Both the position numbers and the translations under genes were made by a program. A DNA stretch of 64,000 nucleotides. It comes from Oscillospiraceae bacterium (lineage in GTDB: Bacteria > Bacillota > Clostridia > Oscillospirales > Oscillospiraceae). The stretch is from positions 175,236 to 239,235 of the forward strand of contig CADAHL010000001.1 in assembly GCA_902787755.1 (NCBI GenBank). The letters run 5' to 3'. Positions 41,138 to 49,573 of this stretch are shown piece after piece; within the stretch, counting starts at the first letter, position 1; each line of letters opens with the position of its first letter. The notes under the pieces were generated by a model, which saw only the letters and a program-made list of their open reading frames with translations, made no database searches and had not been told where the DNA came from.

Positions 41138-42262
41138 ATGAATCAAAAAGAACTGCGTGAGATCCGGCGGAGGATCCAGCCGGAGCACAACAGCATCACC
41201 CATATCTATGGCTGCTACGTCAACGGGGGCAAGGAGATCATCGCCACCCTGGAGGAATCTCTGGGCCTGATGACCCGGGAGGAGCAGGAGAAGTACCTGG
41301 CTCTCTTGAAGAAGGTCCTGTCCGGCGCTCTGGGCAAGAACCTTCTGGATCTTTCCTTTGCCACCAAGGCCGTTATGGACGGCGAGGAATACAAGGCGCT
41401 CTATGAGCTGCGCAAGAGCGAGGGCAAGGATCCGGCCCTGCGGGAGGAGTTCTACCGTCGGGTGATCGACCATACGGACATGGACGGAGAGAATTATCTG
41501 ATCCTGCTGGCCTTCGACAGCTACGACGTGCCCCGGCACCGGAAGGACGGCGCGCTGGACGACAGCGGCCAGGTCTATCAATACATGCTCTGCGCCGTGT
41601 GTCCCGTCAAGCCCGGGAAGGAGGAACTGGGCTACGCTCCGGACGACCGACGCTTCCACAGCGCCACCGCCGGGCAGATCGTCTCAGCGCCCCAGCTGGG
41701 CTTCCTGTTCCCCTGCTTTGACGATCGGGCCGCCAATATCTACAACGCCCTGCTCTATACCCGGGATACCCAGGCTCTGCCCCAGGACTTTATCGACGGG
41801 CTGTTCCGGGTGGAGGCTCCCCTGTCCGCCGGCGAGCAGAAGAACAGCTTTGAGAGCACCCTAAGCCGCAGTCTGGAGAAGGACTGCCGCTTCGACGTGC
41901 TCCAGTCCCTCCACGAACAGCTGGGCGAACGGATCCAGCTGCACAAGGAGAGCAAGGACCCGGAGCCGCTGACCCTGAGTCTGGGCGAAATGGGCCAGAT
42001 CCTTGAGAACAGCGGCGCCAGCGCCGAGGAAGCGGAGAGCTTCTGCAGGAGCTACGAGGCCGATCACGGCAAGGAATCCATCCTGCGTCCGGACAATCTG
42101 AGCAGCGTGAAGAAAATGGATATCGCCACCCCGGAGGTCAAGATCCAGGTGGATCCCAAATTCTCCTGCCTGGTCCAGGCGAAAATCATCGACGGGAAGA
42201 AATTCATCCTCATCGACGCCTCCAACGGCGTGACGCTCAACGGCGTACCGGTGGAGATCTGA
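41138..42262 (+). CDS. DUF4317 family protein of unknown function
   Basis: A 374-residue soluble protein with no signal peptide or membrane segment. I recognise the family from its start, MNQKELREIRRRIQPEHNSI followed by IYGCYVNGGKEIIA, and from the central QYMLCAVCPVKPGKEELGY region. It is common in Clostridia, and no biochemical role is known to me. AAAGGA lies before the ATG. It is divergent from nrdD and monocistronic, and its stop codon abuts a repeat element. Nothing visible points to an enzyme active site. Confidence 0.85.
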   Translation: MNQKELREIRRRIQPEHNSITHIYGCYVNGGKEIIATLEESLGLMTREEQEKYLALLKKVLSGALGKNLLDLSFATKAVMDGEEYKALYELRKSEGKDPALREEFYRRVIDHTDMDGENYLILLAFDSYDVPRHRKDGALDDSGQVYQYMLCAVCPVKPGKEELGYAPDDRRFHSATAGQIVSAPQLGFLFPCFDDRAANIYNALLYTRDTQALPQDFIDGLFRVEAPLSAGEQKNSFESTLSRSLEKDCRFDVLQSLHEQLGERIQLHKESKDPEPLTLSLGEMGQILENSGASAEEAESFCRSYEADHGKESILRPDNLSSVKKMDIATPEVKIQVDPKFSCLVQAKIIDGKKFILIDASNGVTLNGVPVEI

Positions 42263-42705
42263 CGCCCTGGGCAATTCGGAGTTCGGAATTCGGAGTTCGG
42301 AATTTAACGAGAAACGTACCGTTCAAACCGTAGGGGCGGGGCTTGACCCCGCCCGCGCGGTACGATCCTGGTTTACCGTGCGCTTCGGCAAATGCGTGAG
42401 GAGACGGATATTCTTTCTCTTTGCTTGTCCAAAGAGAAAGAACCAAAGAGAAACGACCCTCGGGAGGGGAAGATTGCGTTTTCTTCCCCTCCCGAGACCC
42501 ACCCTAATTCAAACGCCCAAGAGGGGCGCTCCCCTCTTGGAACACCCCCGGGCCGTACGCATTCGCCCGGGGGATCTGTATCCTTCAGGCCTTCCCGCCG
42601 GGCGGGGACGAGCCCCGCCCCTACATGGGGACGGAAGATTTCCGGTTGCGCCGTAGGGGCCGACGCCCTGGGCAATTCGGAATTCGGAATTCGGAGTTCG
42701 GAATT
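42263..42705. repeat. dispersed intergenic element: hairpin array between AATTCGG repeats
   Basis: The 573-base gap 42263-42835 has no gene. A block GACGCCCTGGGCAATTCGGA plus AATTCGGAGTTCGG units occurs at both ends (42261-42305 and 42661-42705) as direct repeats. Between them lie five G+C-rich perfect hairpins: 42334-42354, 42459-42496 (15-bp stem), 42517-42540 (10-bp), 42545-42573 (9-bp) and 42601-42619. The motif at 42305-42335 is shared with 53949-54060. It looks like a non-coding mobile or REP-like repeat. Confidence 0.7.
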
Positions 42706-42717
42706 GAGGGTAGAGAG

Positions 42718-42770
42718 AAAAAGAGTGAAGAGCCATGACGGGTTTGTCGCCGCAGCTCTTCACTCTTTTT
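42718..42770. terminator. bidirectional terminator after the antiporter gene
   Basis: AAAAAGAGTGAAGAGC (42718-42733) pairs perfectly with GCTCTTCACTCTTTTT (42755-42770). The stem reuses the GAGTGAAGAG unit found in the repeats at 47430 and 56680. Confidence 0.75.
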
Positions 42771-42835
42771 ATTTCGGAGGCGAAGGGAACAGGCCCGTCC
42801 CCCGTCTCCTAAAACGAAAATCTGAAAACGAAAAA

Positions 42836-45091
42836 CTATTCCTCGGAGAAGCCGCCGGCCAGGAGCTTTTCGGCCATGCGGCGGGTGCCCAGGACCCAGA
42901 CCAGATCCCCGGACTGGATGGCCATGTTCACGTCCGGCTGCAGGATGGGCAGCTTGTCCCGCTGCAGGCCCAGGATCATGCAGTCGTACTTCTCCCGCAG
43001 AGCGCTGGCGCGGATGGTCTTGCCCTGAAGCTCGGAGCCGGACTCCACCGGAATGGCGGTGGCGTAGAGATCGGCGCTGTCCTCCTGCTGGTTCTCAATA
43101 AACTGACGCAGAGTGGGAAGGGTCTCCGCCTCCTCCAGACCCAGGGCAGTGCGCAGAGAGCGCAGATCCTCCTCCCGTCCGATGACCATGATGCCGTCCC
43201 CTTCCCGCAGCTCCAGCCTGCCGGTGGGCATATTCAGGCGCTTCTTGCCCCGGGTGACCTTAATGACGTTCCCGTTGTAGCGATAGCCCCAGTTGAGCTG
43301 CTTGAGGGTCTTTCCCGCGGCCTCCCGGGGGCAGGAGAAGGAATCCACAAACAGCTGCTCGTCCAGCCAGTCCGTGCCCTCGTTTTCCTGACGGCGCAGA
43401 CTGCGCTCGTTGAAATTGGCCATGAACCGGGCCTCGGCGGAGATATAGGCCGAGGACATCCAGCCGGAGTGATAAATGAGCAGGATGACCCCCGCGGTGG
43501 GCAGCAGCAGCCATACGCCGCTGATCCCCAGCAGGGACTGGAGCGGAATGAACATCAGCAGCACGATCAGCAGAAAGCGCAGGCCGGTGAGGCTGATGAG
43601 GGGCAGACGGAAATAGCGGTTCTTTACCCAGAGGCTGGTATACTCCGTGGAGTGCAGATCCAGCATGGGCCGGACAAACAGGGCCGAGCCCACCACGCAG
43701 AAGCCCGCGCAGATCAGCCGAATCCAGCGATCCTCCAGGGGCGTGTTGCCCAGCAGCGGGTACAGGACGAACTGGCCGATCAGGCTCACGCCGGCCATTA
43801 GAACGCCGTAGATGGCGGTGACCTTCAGATAGCGCCGGAAGAAGGCCTTCCAGTCGCTGTCCTGCTCCTTCTCCTCGTTCTGCTCCTCGGTATAGCGCTC
43901 CAGCTTATCGGCCAGCTTTGCCGGCAGGAGCTTGCGGATCAGGCTGTAGATCCCGTCGGCGTGGGAGATGAAGAAGGGCGTGGTCAGGGTGGTGATGACC
44001 GAGACCGCCACTACGATGGGATAGACGTAATCGGCAATCACCCCCAGTGACAGGCCCAGGGAGGCGATGATGAAGGCAAACTCCCCGATCTGGGCCAGAG
44101 AGCAGCCGCAGTGGATGGCGTTCTTCAGGGGCTGGCCCGAGAGCAGCACGCCCAGGGAGGAGATCAGGAGCTTGCCCACGATGGTGACCACGGTGATGAT
44201 CAGGATGGGGACAATGTACTTGAGGATCATGGCCGGGTCGATCATCATGCCCACGGACAGGAAGAAGATGGAGCCAAAGAGATCCTTCACGGAGCTGGTC
44301 AGATGCTCCACCCGCTCGGCGTGAACGGTGCCGGCCAGGAGGGATCCTGCCAGGAAGGCGCCCAGGGCCGAGGAGAAGCCCAGGGTCTCGGCCAGCAGCA
44401 CCATGCCGAAGCAGATGCCCAGAGAGGCCAGCAGCAGGGTCTCGTCGTTCATGAACTTCTCCGCCTTGCGCAGCAGCGTGGGCAGGATATAGATGCCCAG
44501 GATCAGCCACAGGGCCAGATACAGCACCAGAAGCCCCAGCTGCAGGGCCAGGGCCACGCCGGAGATGCTCTTGCTCACGGAGACCGTGGACAGAATGATC
44601 ATCATAAAGATCCCGGCGATATCCTCGATGACCAGGGTGCCGAAGACCAGCTGGGCGAAGCCCTCCTGCCGGACCCCCAGCTCGTCGAAGGCCTTGATGA
44701 TGATGGTGGTGGAGCTCATGGAGAGCATGCCGCCCAGGAAGATACTGTCCATCATGCCCCAGCCAATGGCCTGGCCCACCAGGTAGCCCACCACCAGCAT
44801 GCCGAAGACCTCGGTCAGAGCGGTGATGACTGCTGTGCCGCCCACGGAGGCCAGCTTGTGCAGATTAAACTCCAGGCCCAAACCGAACATCAGCACGATG
44901 ATGCCGATCTCGCTCCAGGTCTCGATGGAGGCGGAATCCACCACAGTGAAGAAGTAGGGCATATAGGGGCCAACCAGGAAGCCCGCCAGAATGTAGCCCA
45001 GGACCAGGGGCTGCTTAAGGCGCTTGAACAGAATAGCCACAACGCCCGCTGTCAGAAGCATGATGGCCAAATCCGTGATCAGTTTGGGCAT
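42836..45091 (-). CDS. CPA2-family monovalent cation:proton antiporter (KefB-like) with TrkA-C domains
   Basis: A 751-residue membrane protein. The N-terminal ~380 residues form about 12 helices of the Na+/H+ exchanger type (VLGYILAGFLVGPYMP, GLGLEFNLHKL, SSTTIIIKAFDELG). A second hydrophobic block (about 415-530) follows, and the C-terminal ~200 residues hold two TrkA-C-like regulatory domains (RLELREGDGIMVIGREED and IQSGDLVWVLGTRRMAEKL). It probably exchanges K+ or Na+ for protons, gated by a ligand at TrkA-C. The second membrane block is unusual compared with KefB. AGGAG precedes the ATG. A TATAAT at 45127-45132 (minus) may be its -10. Confidence 0.88.
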   Translation of the reverse strand: MPKLITDLAIMLLTAGVVAILFKRLKQPLVLGYILAGFLVGPYMPYFFTVVDSASIETWSEIGIIVLMFGLGLEFNLHKLASVGGTAVITALTEVFGMLVVGYLVGQAIGWGMMDSIFLGGMLSMSSTTIIIKAFDELGVRQEGFAQLVFGTLVIEDIAGIFMMIILSTVSVSKSISGVALALQLGLLVLYLALWLILGIYILPTLLRKAEKFMNDETLLLASLGICFGMVLLAETLGFSSALGAFLAGSLLAGTVHAERVEHLTSSVKDLFGSIFFLSVGMMIDPAMILKYIVPILIITVVTIVGKLLISSLGVLLSGQPLKNAIHCGCSLAQIGEFAFIIASLGLSLGVIADYVYPIVVAVSVITTLTTPFFISHADGIYSLIRKLLPAKLADKLERYTEEQNEEKEQDSDWKAFFRRYLKVTAIYGVLMAGVSLIGQFVLYPLLGNTPLEDRWIRLICAGFCVVGSALFVRPMLDLHSTEYTSLWVKNRYFRLPLISLTGLRFLLIVLLMFIPLQSLLGISGVWLLLPTAGVILLIYHSGWMSSAYISAEARFMANFNERSLRRQENEGTDWLDEQLFVDSFSCPREAAGKTLKQLNWGYRYNGNVIKVTRGKKRLNMPTGRLELREGDGIMVIGREEDLRSLRTALGLEEAETLPTLRQFIENQQEDSADLYATAIPVESGSELQGKTIRASALREKYDCMILGLQRDKLPILQPDVNMAIQSGDLVWVLGTRRMAEKLLAGGFSEE

Positions 45092-45136
45092 TGTCTCAAC
45101 TCCTATCGCTTCAGTTTCTTGCCATTATTATACACG

Positions 45137-45176
45137 AAAGCCCCCGCGGCCTGCAAGATGGCAGCGGGAGCTTTTT
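45137..45176. terminator. hairpin between tex and the antiporter gene
   Basis: AAAGC/CCCGC and GCGGG/GCTTTTT arms form an imperfect stem of about 10 pairs. The T run is better on the plus strand, so it is only a weak terminator for tex on minus. Confidence 0.4.
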
Positions 45177-45187
45177 GTTAAGTTCCC

Positions 45188-47350
45188 TTATTTGGCCTGC
45201 TTGATGGACAGGCCGATGCGCTTTTTCTTTTCATCCACGTCCAGAACCACCACGTCCACCACGTCGCCCACGGACAGGATCTCCGAGGGGTGGCGGATGA
45301 AGCGGTCGCAGATCTCGGAGATGTGGACCAGACCGTCCTGATGCACGCCGATATCCACGAAAGCGCCGAAGTCGATGACGTTGCGTACCGTGCCGGTGAG
45401 CTTCATGCCGGGCTTCAGATCGCTGATGGACAGCACGTCCGTGCGCAGGATGGGCTTGGGCAGGCTGTCCCGGATATCCCGGCCGGGCTTCATCAGTTCG
45501 CCCATCACGTCCTTCAGGGTGGGCAGGCCGATCCCCAGCTCCTCAGCCGCCTTCTCCGGGCCGTAGGCCTTCAGCTTCAAGGGCAGATCCGCCAGAGAAC
45601 CGGCCTTCACGTCCTCCGGGCTGTGGCCGGTGAGTTTCAGAAGGCCCAGGGCCGCTTCATAGGACTCCGGGTGCACGGCGGTGTTGTCCAGGATATTGGC
45701 GCTCTCCGGGATGCGCAGGAAGCCCGCGCACTGCTGGAAAGCCTTGGGGCCCAGCTTGGGCACCTTGCCCAGCTGCCTGCGGCTGGTGAAGGGGCCGTTC
45801 TCCTCCCGGTAGGCCACGATGTTCTTTGCCGTTGTGGCGGTCAGACCCGAGACCCGGCGCAGCAGCGAGGGCGAGGCGGTGTTGGCGTCCACGCCCACGG
45901 CGTTCACGCAGTCCTCCACCACCCCGTCCAGGGCCTCCTCCAGCTGCTTCTGGGGCATATCGTGCTGATACTGGCCCACGCCGATGGCTTTGGGCTCGAT
46001 CTTCACCAGCTCCGCCAGCGGATCCTGGAGCCGCCGGGCGATGGACACGGCGGAGCGCAGGTTCACGTCGAACTGGGGAAACTCCTCGGCCCCCAGAGGG
46101 CTGGCGGAATAGACGGAAGCCCCGGCCTCGGAGACGATCATGTAGCTCATGTGAGCGCCGCGCTCGTTCTCCCGGCGGATGAGCTCCACGGCCATCTGCT
46201 CGGTCTCCCGGCTGGCGGTGCCGTTGCCGATGGCGATGTGCTCCACGCCCCATTTCCGGCACAAACCGGAAAGCTTCTGGATAGCCTCCTGCTTCTGCCG
46301 TTCGCCGTAGGTGGGATAGACCACCGCCGTGTCCAGCACCTTGCCGGTGCCGTCCACCACCGCCACCTTGCAGCCCATGCGGTAGCCGGGATCCAGGCCC
46401 ATGGTGACCTTGCCCTTCACCGGCGGCTGCATCAGCAGCGGGCGCAGGTTCAGAGCGAACTGTCCGATGGCGCCCTCATTGGCCTTATCCGTCAGATCAG
46501 AACGAATCTCCCGCTCAAGCGAAGGGAAGATCAGGCGGTCATAGGCGTCCAGGGCCGCGGCGCGCACGAACTCAGTAGCGGCGCTGCCGGGGATGGCCAC
46601 CGTGCGGTACACCGTTCCCATGGCCAGGTCGTGATCCAGCTCTATTGAGACCTTCAGCAGCTTCTCCCGTTCGCCCCGGTTGACGGCCAGGATCTGGTGG
46701 CCCTGGAGACGGTTCAGGCTCTGGCGGAAATCGTAGTACAGGCGGTAGACCGAATCCTCCTCGGTATTGGCCTCGGAGCGGAGCTTCCCCTGACGCTGGC
46801 ACTGCTCCCGCAGGCGCTTGCGCAGCATGGCAGAATCGCTGATCTCCTCGGCGATGATATCGGAGGCACCGGCCAGGGCGTCGGCAACCGATTCCACGCC
46901 CTTCTCCGGATCCACGAAGGCTTTGGCGGCCTCCTCCGGCTCCGGGCAGTCCCGCTTCTGGGCGTAGAGGAGCTTTGCCAGAGGCTCCAGACCCTTCTCC
47001 CTGGCCACGGTGGCCCGGGTGCGGCGCTTGGGCTTATAGGGCCGGTACAGGTCCTCCAGCTCAGCCAGAGTCTGAGCGGCCAGCAGCTGAGCGTTCAGCT
47101 CCTCGGAGAGCTTGCCCTGCTCCTCGATGGCCCGGCGGATAGCCTCCCGGCGCTCCTGCAGGCCCCGGAGATATTGGAGTCTGGTCTCCAAGGTACGCAG
47201 CGTGGTGTCGTCCATGGCCCCGTGCAGCTCCTTCCGGTATCGTGCGATGAAGGGGATGGTGTTCCCCTCGTCCAGCAGACGGATCACGTTCTCGATGTAT
47301 TCTTCCTTCTGTCCCAGCTCTTGGGCCAGGATCCTGACGATCTCTTCCAT
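45188..47350 (-). CDS. tex: Tex-family S1 RNA-binding protein
   Basis: A 720-residue cytoplasmic nucleic-acid-binding protein related to eukaryotic Spt6. Domains in order: Tex N-terminal helical region, YqgF/RNase H-like fold (GLDPGYRMGCKVAVVDGTGKV, about 330), helix-hairpin-helix pair (LLRRVSGLTATTAKNIVAYRE and LGKVPKLGPKAFQQCAGFLR), and a C-terminal S1 domain (GMKLTGTVRNVIDFGAFVDIG). The ATG at 47350 has AAGGAAAGGA; the frame stays open 55 codons upstream through repeat DNA and is not the start. It is monocistronic with its own promoter. Confidence 0.96.
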   Translation of the reverse strand: MEEIVRILAQELGQKEEYIENVIRLLDEGNTIPFIARYRKELHGAMDDTTLRTLETRLQYLRGLQERREAIRRAIEEQGKLSEELNAQLLAAQTLAELEDLYRPYKPKRRTRATVAREKGLEPLAKLLYAQKRDCPEPEEAAKAFVDPEKGVESVADALAGASDIIAEEISDSAMLRKRLREQCQRQGKLRSEANTEEDSVYRLYYDFRQSLNRLQGHQILAVNRGEREKLLKVSIELDHDLAMGTVYRTVAIPGSAATEFVRAAALDAYDRLIFPSLEREIRSDLTDKANEGAIGQFALNLRPLLMQPPVKGKVTMGLDPGYRMGCKVAVVDGTGKVLDTAVVYPTYGERQKQEAIQKLSGLCRKWGVEHIAIGNGTASRETEQMAVELIRRENERGAHMSYMIVSEAGASVYSASPLGAEEFPQFDVNLRSAVSIARRLQDPLAELVKIEPKAIGVGQYQHDMPQKQLEEALDGVVEDCVNAVGVDANTASPSLLRRVSGLTATTAKNIVAYREENGPFTSRRQLGKVPKLGPKAFQQCAGFLRIPESANILDNTAVHPESYEAALGLLKLTGHSPEDVKAGSLADLPLKLKAYGPEKAAEELGIGLPTLKDVMGELMKPGRDIRDSLPKPILRTDVLSISDLKPGMKLTGTVRNVIDFGAFVDIGVHQDGLVHISEICDRFIRHPSEILSVGDVVDVVVLDVDEKKKRIGLSIKQAK

Positions 47351-47384
47351 GGGTGTTTCCTTTCCTTGACAGTTTCGGGAAGGG

Positions 47385-47413
47385 ATTGTACCACAGATGG
47401 GCCGGAGACGCAA
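47385..47413 (-). promoter_or_regulatory. promoter of tex
   Basis: Minus strand TTGCGT (47408-47413), 17-base spacer, TACAAT (47385-47390). Confidence 0.65.
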
Positions 47414-47427
47414 GGGGAGGAAGCGAA

Positions 47428-47557
47428 GGAGGAGTGAAGAGATAAAAGTGAAGAGTGAAGAGATATTGTGTCGGCGGAGCCGACAAATTCTGATCGTCGC
47501 GAAGCGACACCACAATTATTCATTATTCACTATTCACTATTCATTATTCACTCCTCC
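47428..47557. repeat. 130-bp MITE-like repeat with 11-bp terminal inverted repeats
   Basis: GGAGGAGTGAA (47428-47438) is the exact inverse of TTCACTCCTCC (47547-47557). Inside are GTGAAGAG units, two small hairpins (GTCGGCGGAGCCGAC and GTCGCGAAGCGAC) and a run of ATTATTCACT units. Pieces with the same order recur at 54120-54235, 54295-54358 and 56677-56710. The right end contains the sigK stop codon. Confidence 0.7.
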
Positions 47558-48231
47558 ATCGCCTCTCTCAGCTTCCGCAGGGCTTTTTTCTCGATCCGGG
47601 AGACGTAGCTGCGGCTGATGCCCAGAAGCTCCGAGACCTGCTGCTGGGTCCGCTCCTCTCCCCCGTCCAGGCCGTAGCGCAGCCGAAGCACCCGGCCCTC
47701 CCGTTCGGTCAGACAGGTCTCAATCTGCCGCCGAAGCTCCCGGCACAGCTCCTGGGTCCCCAGGCGCTCCGCCAGATCGTCCTCCCGGGCGATCACGTCC
47801 AGCAGCGACAGGCCCTCCCCCTCTCCGTCCGCGTCCAGGGCTTCGGACAGACTCACTTCCCCCGCGGCCTTCCGCCGGGACCGCAGGGCCATCAGGATCT
47901 CGTTTTCGATGCAGCGGCTGCAGTAGCTGGCCAGCTTCACTCCCTTGGCAGGATCATAGCTGTCCACGCCTTTGATGAGACCGATGGTGCCGATGGAGAT
48001 CAGATCGTCCGTGTCCCCGGTCTGGGCGTAGTATTTCCTGGTGATATGAGCCACCAGGCGCAGATTGTGTTCCACCAGCGTGTTCCGGGCCTCCGGATCG
48101 CCCCGCCTCAGGCGCTCCAGACAGTCCCGCTCCTCCTCCGGGCTCAGCGGCCGGGGAAAGGAATCACCGCCCGACACCCGAAGCATCAGCAGCAGACTCT
48201 GCATCAGAAGCGGCAGCAAGGTTTCCAGCAT
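47548..48231 (-). CDS. sigK: RNA polymerase sporulation sigma factor SigK (with pro-sequence)
   Basis: Late mother-cell sigma factor, 227 residues. Region 2 is typical of SigK: ARNTLVEHNLRLVAHITRKYY, DDLISIGTIGLIKGVDSYDPAKG, ASYCSRCIENEILM. Region 4 ends LGISRSYVSRIEKKALRKL. The first ~20 residues (MLETLLPLLMQSLLLML) are hydrophobic, matching the pro-sequence cleaved by SpoIVFB; bofA at 21488 fits this control. The gene is uninterrupted, so no skin-type element is present. The ATG at 48231 is preceded by GGGGTGA. Its stop codon lies inside the right end of a MITE-like repeat. No clear sigma-A promoter is seen upstream, as expected for a sporulation gene. Confidence 0.93.
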   Translation of the reverse strand: MLETLLPLLMQSLLLMLRVSGGDSFPRPLSPEEERDCLERLRRGDPEARNTLVEHNLRLVAHITRKYYAQTGDTDDLISIGTIGLIKGVDSYDPAKGVKLASYCSRCIENEILMALRSRRKAAGEVSLSEALDADGEGEGLSLLDVIAREDDLAERLGTQELCRELRRQIETCLTEREGRVLRLRYGLDGGEERTQQQVSELLGISRSYVSRIEKKALRKLREAMEE

Positions 48232-48408
48232 GCGTATCACCCCGGATCCAGTCTATTCCCCCGGGCTTCGTCCCTATTCGCGGTTTTTCTTCTCACCACA
48301 GACGGTTGGTCTGACCTCTGGTATTGCCGTAAAAATCTTTGAAAGTCGTTGGAACTTTTCTCTCTCTGCATCGTCATATCTGTATCTTAAACCACAGGAG
48401 GGATCTCT

Positions 48409-48906
48409 ATGTTGGGAAAAGAAAAGTGCAGGATCCTCAAACAGATCCGTCAGAAGATCGCAGATGAGAATGATATCCCCTATGTGACCCGGGAGTGTTC
48501 TTTTCACGGCGAGTGCAGAGGCACCTGTCCCCGCTGCGAGAGCGAGCTGCGTTACCTGGAACAGCAGCTGGCCCTCCGGGCCTCTCTGGGCAAACGGGTC
48601 GCCGTGGCCGCCCTGTGCGCCGGAGTCGCTTTGAGCGCGGCGGGCTGCGGTCCCTTCGGCTCAGGAAGCAAGAGCGGGACAGCGCCTGCCGGTGAGGTGC
48701 CGCCCATTGAGGACCTGGCCGGTTTCATTGAGCCTTATGAGGAGCCGGACGAGACGAAGGACCTTGGGGAACCCGAGCGTTCAGGGGATATCGCCTGCCC
48801 GGAGGCCGAGGAAAGCACCCCCTCTGAGATTGAGACCGGCGAGGTGCTCCCCGAACCAGAGCTGACCGGGGATGTGGCCTACCCGGAGATCGATAGCAAT
48901 GACTGA
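48409..48906 (+). CDS. Cys-cluster membrane or lipoprotein-like protein upstream of a radical SAM gene
   Basis: A 165-residue protein I cannot name. Residues 1-60 form a charged region with a cysteine cluster C-X5-C-X3-C-X2-C (CSFHGECRGTCPRC, about 30-43), a possible Fe-S or zinc site. A hydrophobic segment (about 63-82) ending in a lipobox-like LSAAGC follows, then a long acidic, Pro/Glu-rich tail. An internal lipobox after a 60-residue cytoplasmic-type region is odd; it could be a membrane anchor with the tail outside. GGAGGG precedes the ATG. It overlaps the radical SAM gene by 8 bases, so the two products probably work together. Confidence 0.7.
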   Translation: MLGKEKCRILKQIRQKIADENDIPYVTRECSFHGECRGTCPRCESELRYLEQQLALRASLGKRVAVAALCAGVALSAAGCGPFGSGSKSGTAPAGEVPPIEDLAGFIEPYEEPDETKDLGEPERSGDIACPEAEESTPSEIETGEVLPEPELTGDVAYPEIDSND

Positions 48907-49531
48907 GCCGCTCTTTCCCCTTCTGAACCTGTCCCGGCTCCGCATGGGTATTGACGGCGAGGGCGTTACCACGCTGGTGGCCGGAGCGGGCTGCCCTCTG
49001 CATTGCCGTTGGTGCATCAACAAACGGATCCTGCGGGAGCCGCCCCGTGAGCTTGTGACGGCCGCTGAGCTGTTGGAGCGGGTGCGGATCGACGATCTGT
49101 ACTTTCAGGCCACCGGCGGCGGCGTGACCTTCGGCGGCGGAGAGGCCCTTCTTCATGCGGACTTCATCCGGCGCTTTCGGGAACTCTGCCCCCGGGAATG
49201 GCGCATCACCGCAGAAACCAGTCTGGCTGTGCCCATGGAGTATCTGCATAGCGCAATTTCCGCGGTCGATCTGTTTCTGGTGGACTGCAAGGATATGGAC
49301 CCGGAGATCTACCGGCGCTATACCGGTGTAGATCTCTTACTGATGCGGGAGAACCTGAAGGAGCTTCTTCGGACTGTCGGTCCTGAGAAGGTCATCGTTC
49401 GTGTACCGAGGATCCCGCATTTTAATACGACGGAGGATCAGCATCGGAGCGCCCTGCTTCTCCGGGAACTGGGTGTTACCCGTCTGGATCTGTTTGATTA
49501 TGTGCTCCGGGAAGACTCTGCAGCACAATAA
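48899..49531 (+). CDS. radical SAM protein, glycyl-radical-activase-like
   Basis: A 210-residue radical SAM protein with the CX3CX2C motif in AGCPLHCRWCINK (about residues 32-39), GGGVTFGGGEALLH as the SAM-binding motif, and a strand DLFLVDCKDMDPEIYRRYTG typical of PflA/YjjW-type activases. It lacks the extra ferredoxin-like insert of many PflA relatives and is short. The start at 48899 overlaps the preceding gene; GGAG is 10 bases upstream. NrdD is the only glycyl-radical enzyme in the window and has its own NrdG, so the partner is unknown. Confidence 0.8.
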   Translation: MTEPLFPLLNLSRLRMGIDGEGVTTLVAGAGCPLHCRWCINKRILREPPRELVTAAELLERVRIDDLYFQATGGGVTFGGGEALLHADFIRRFRELCPREWRITAETSLAVPMEYLHSAISAVDLFLVDCKDMDPEIYRRYTGVDLLLMRENLKELLRTVGPEKVIVRVPRIPHFNTTEDQHRSALLLRELGVTRLDLFDYVLREDSAAQ

Positions 49532-49535
49532 AATT

Positions 49536-49563
49536 GCCCCCGACCGTCCGGTCGGGGGCTTTG
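49536..49563. terminator. bidirectional terminator between radical SAM and oxidoreductase genes
   Basis: GCCCCCGACC (49536-49545) pairs with GGTCGGGGGC (49550-49559). TTT follows on plus, and AATTTTATT on minus ends the flavoprotein operon. Confidence 0.8.
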
Positions 49564-49573
49564 CGATATTTGC

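Noticed and set aside
42378-43801. Open frames running across the hairpin array into the antiporter gene
   Set aside because: They read through inverted repeats and antisense to a clear membrane transporter; the peptides are Arg/Pro-rich and show no domain.
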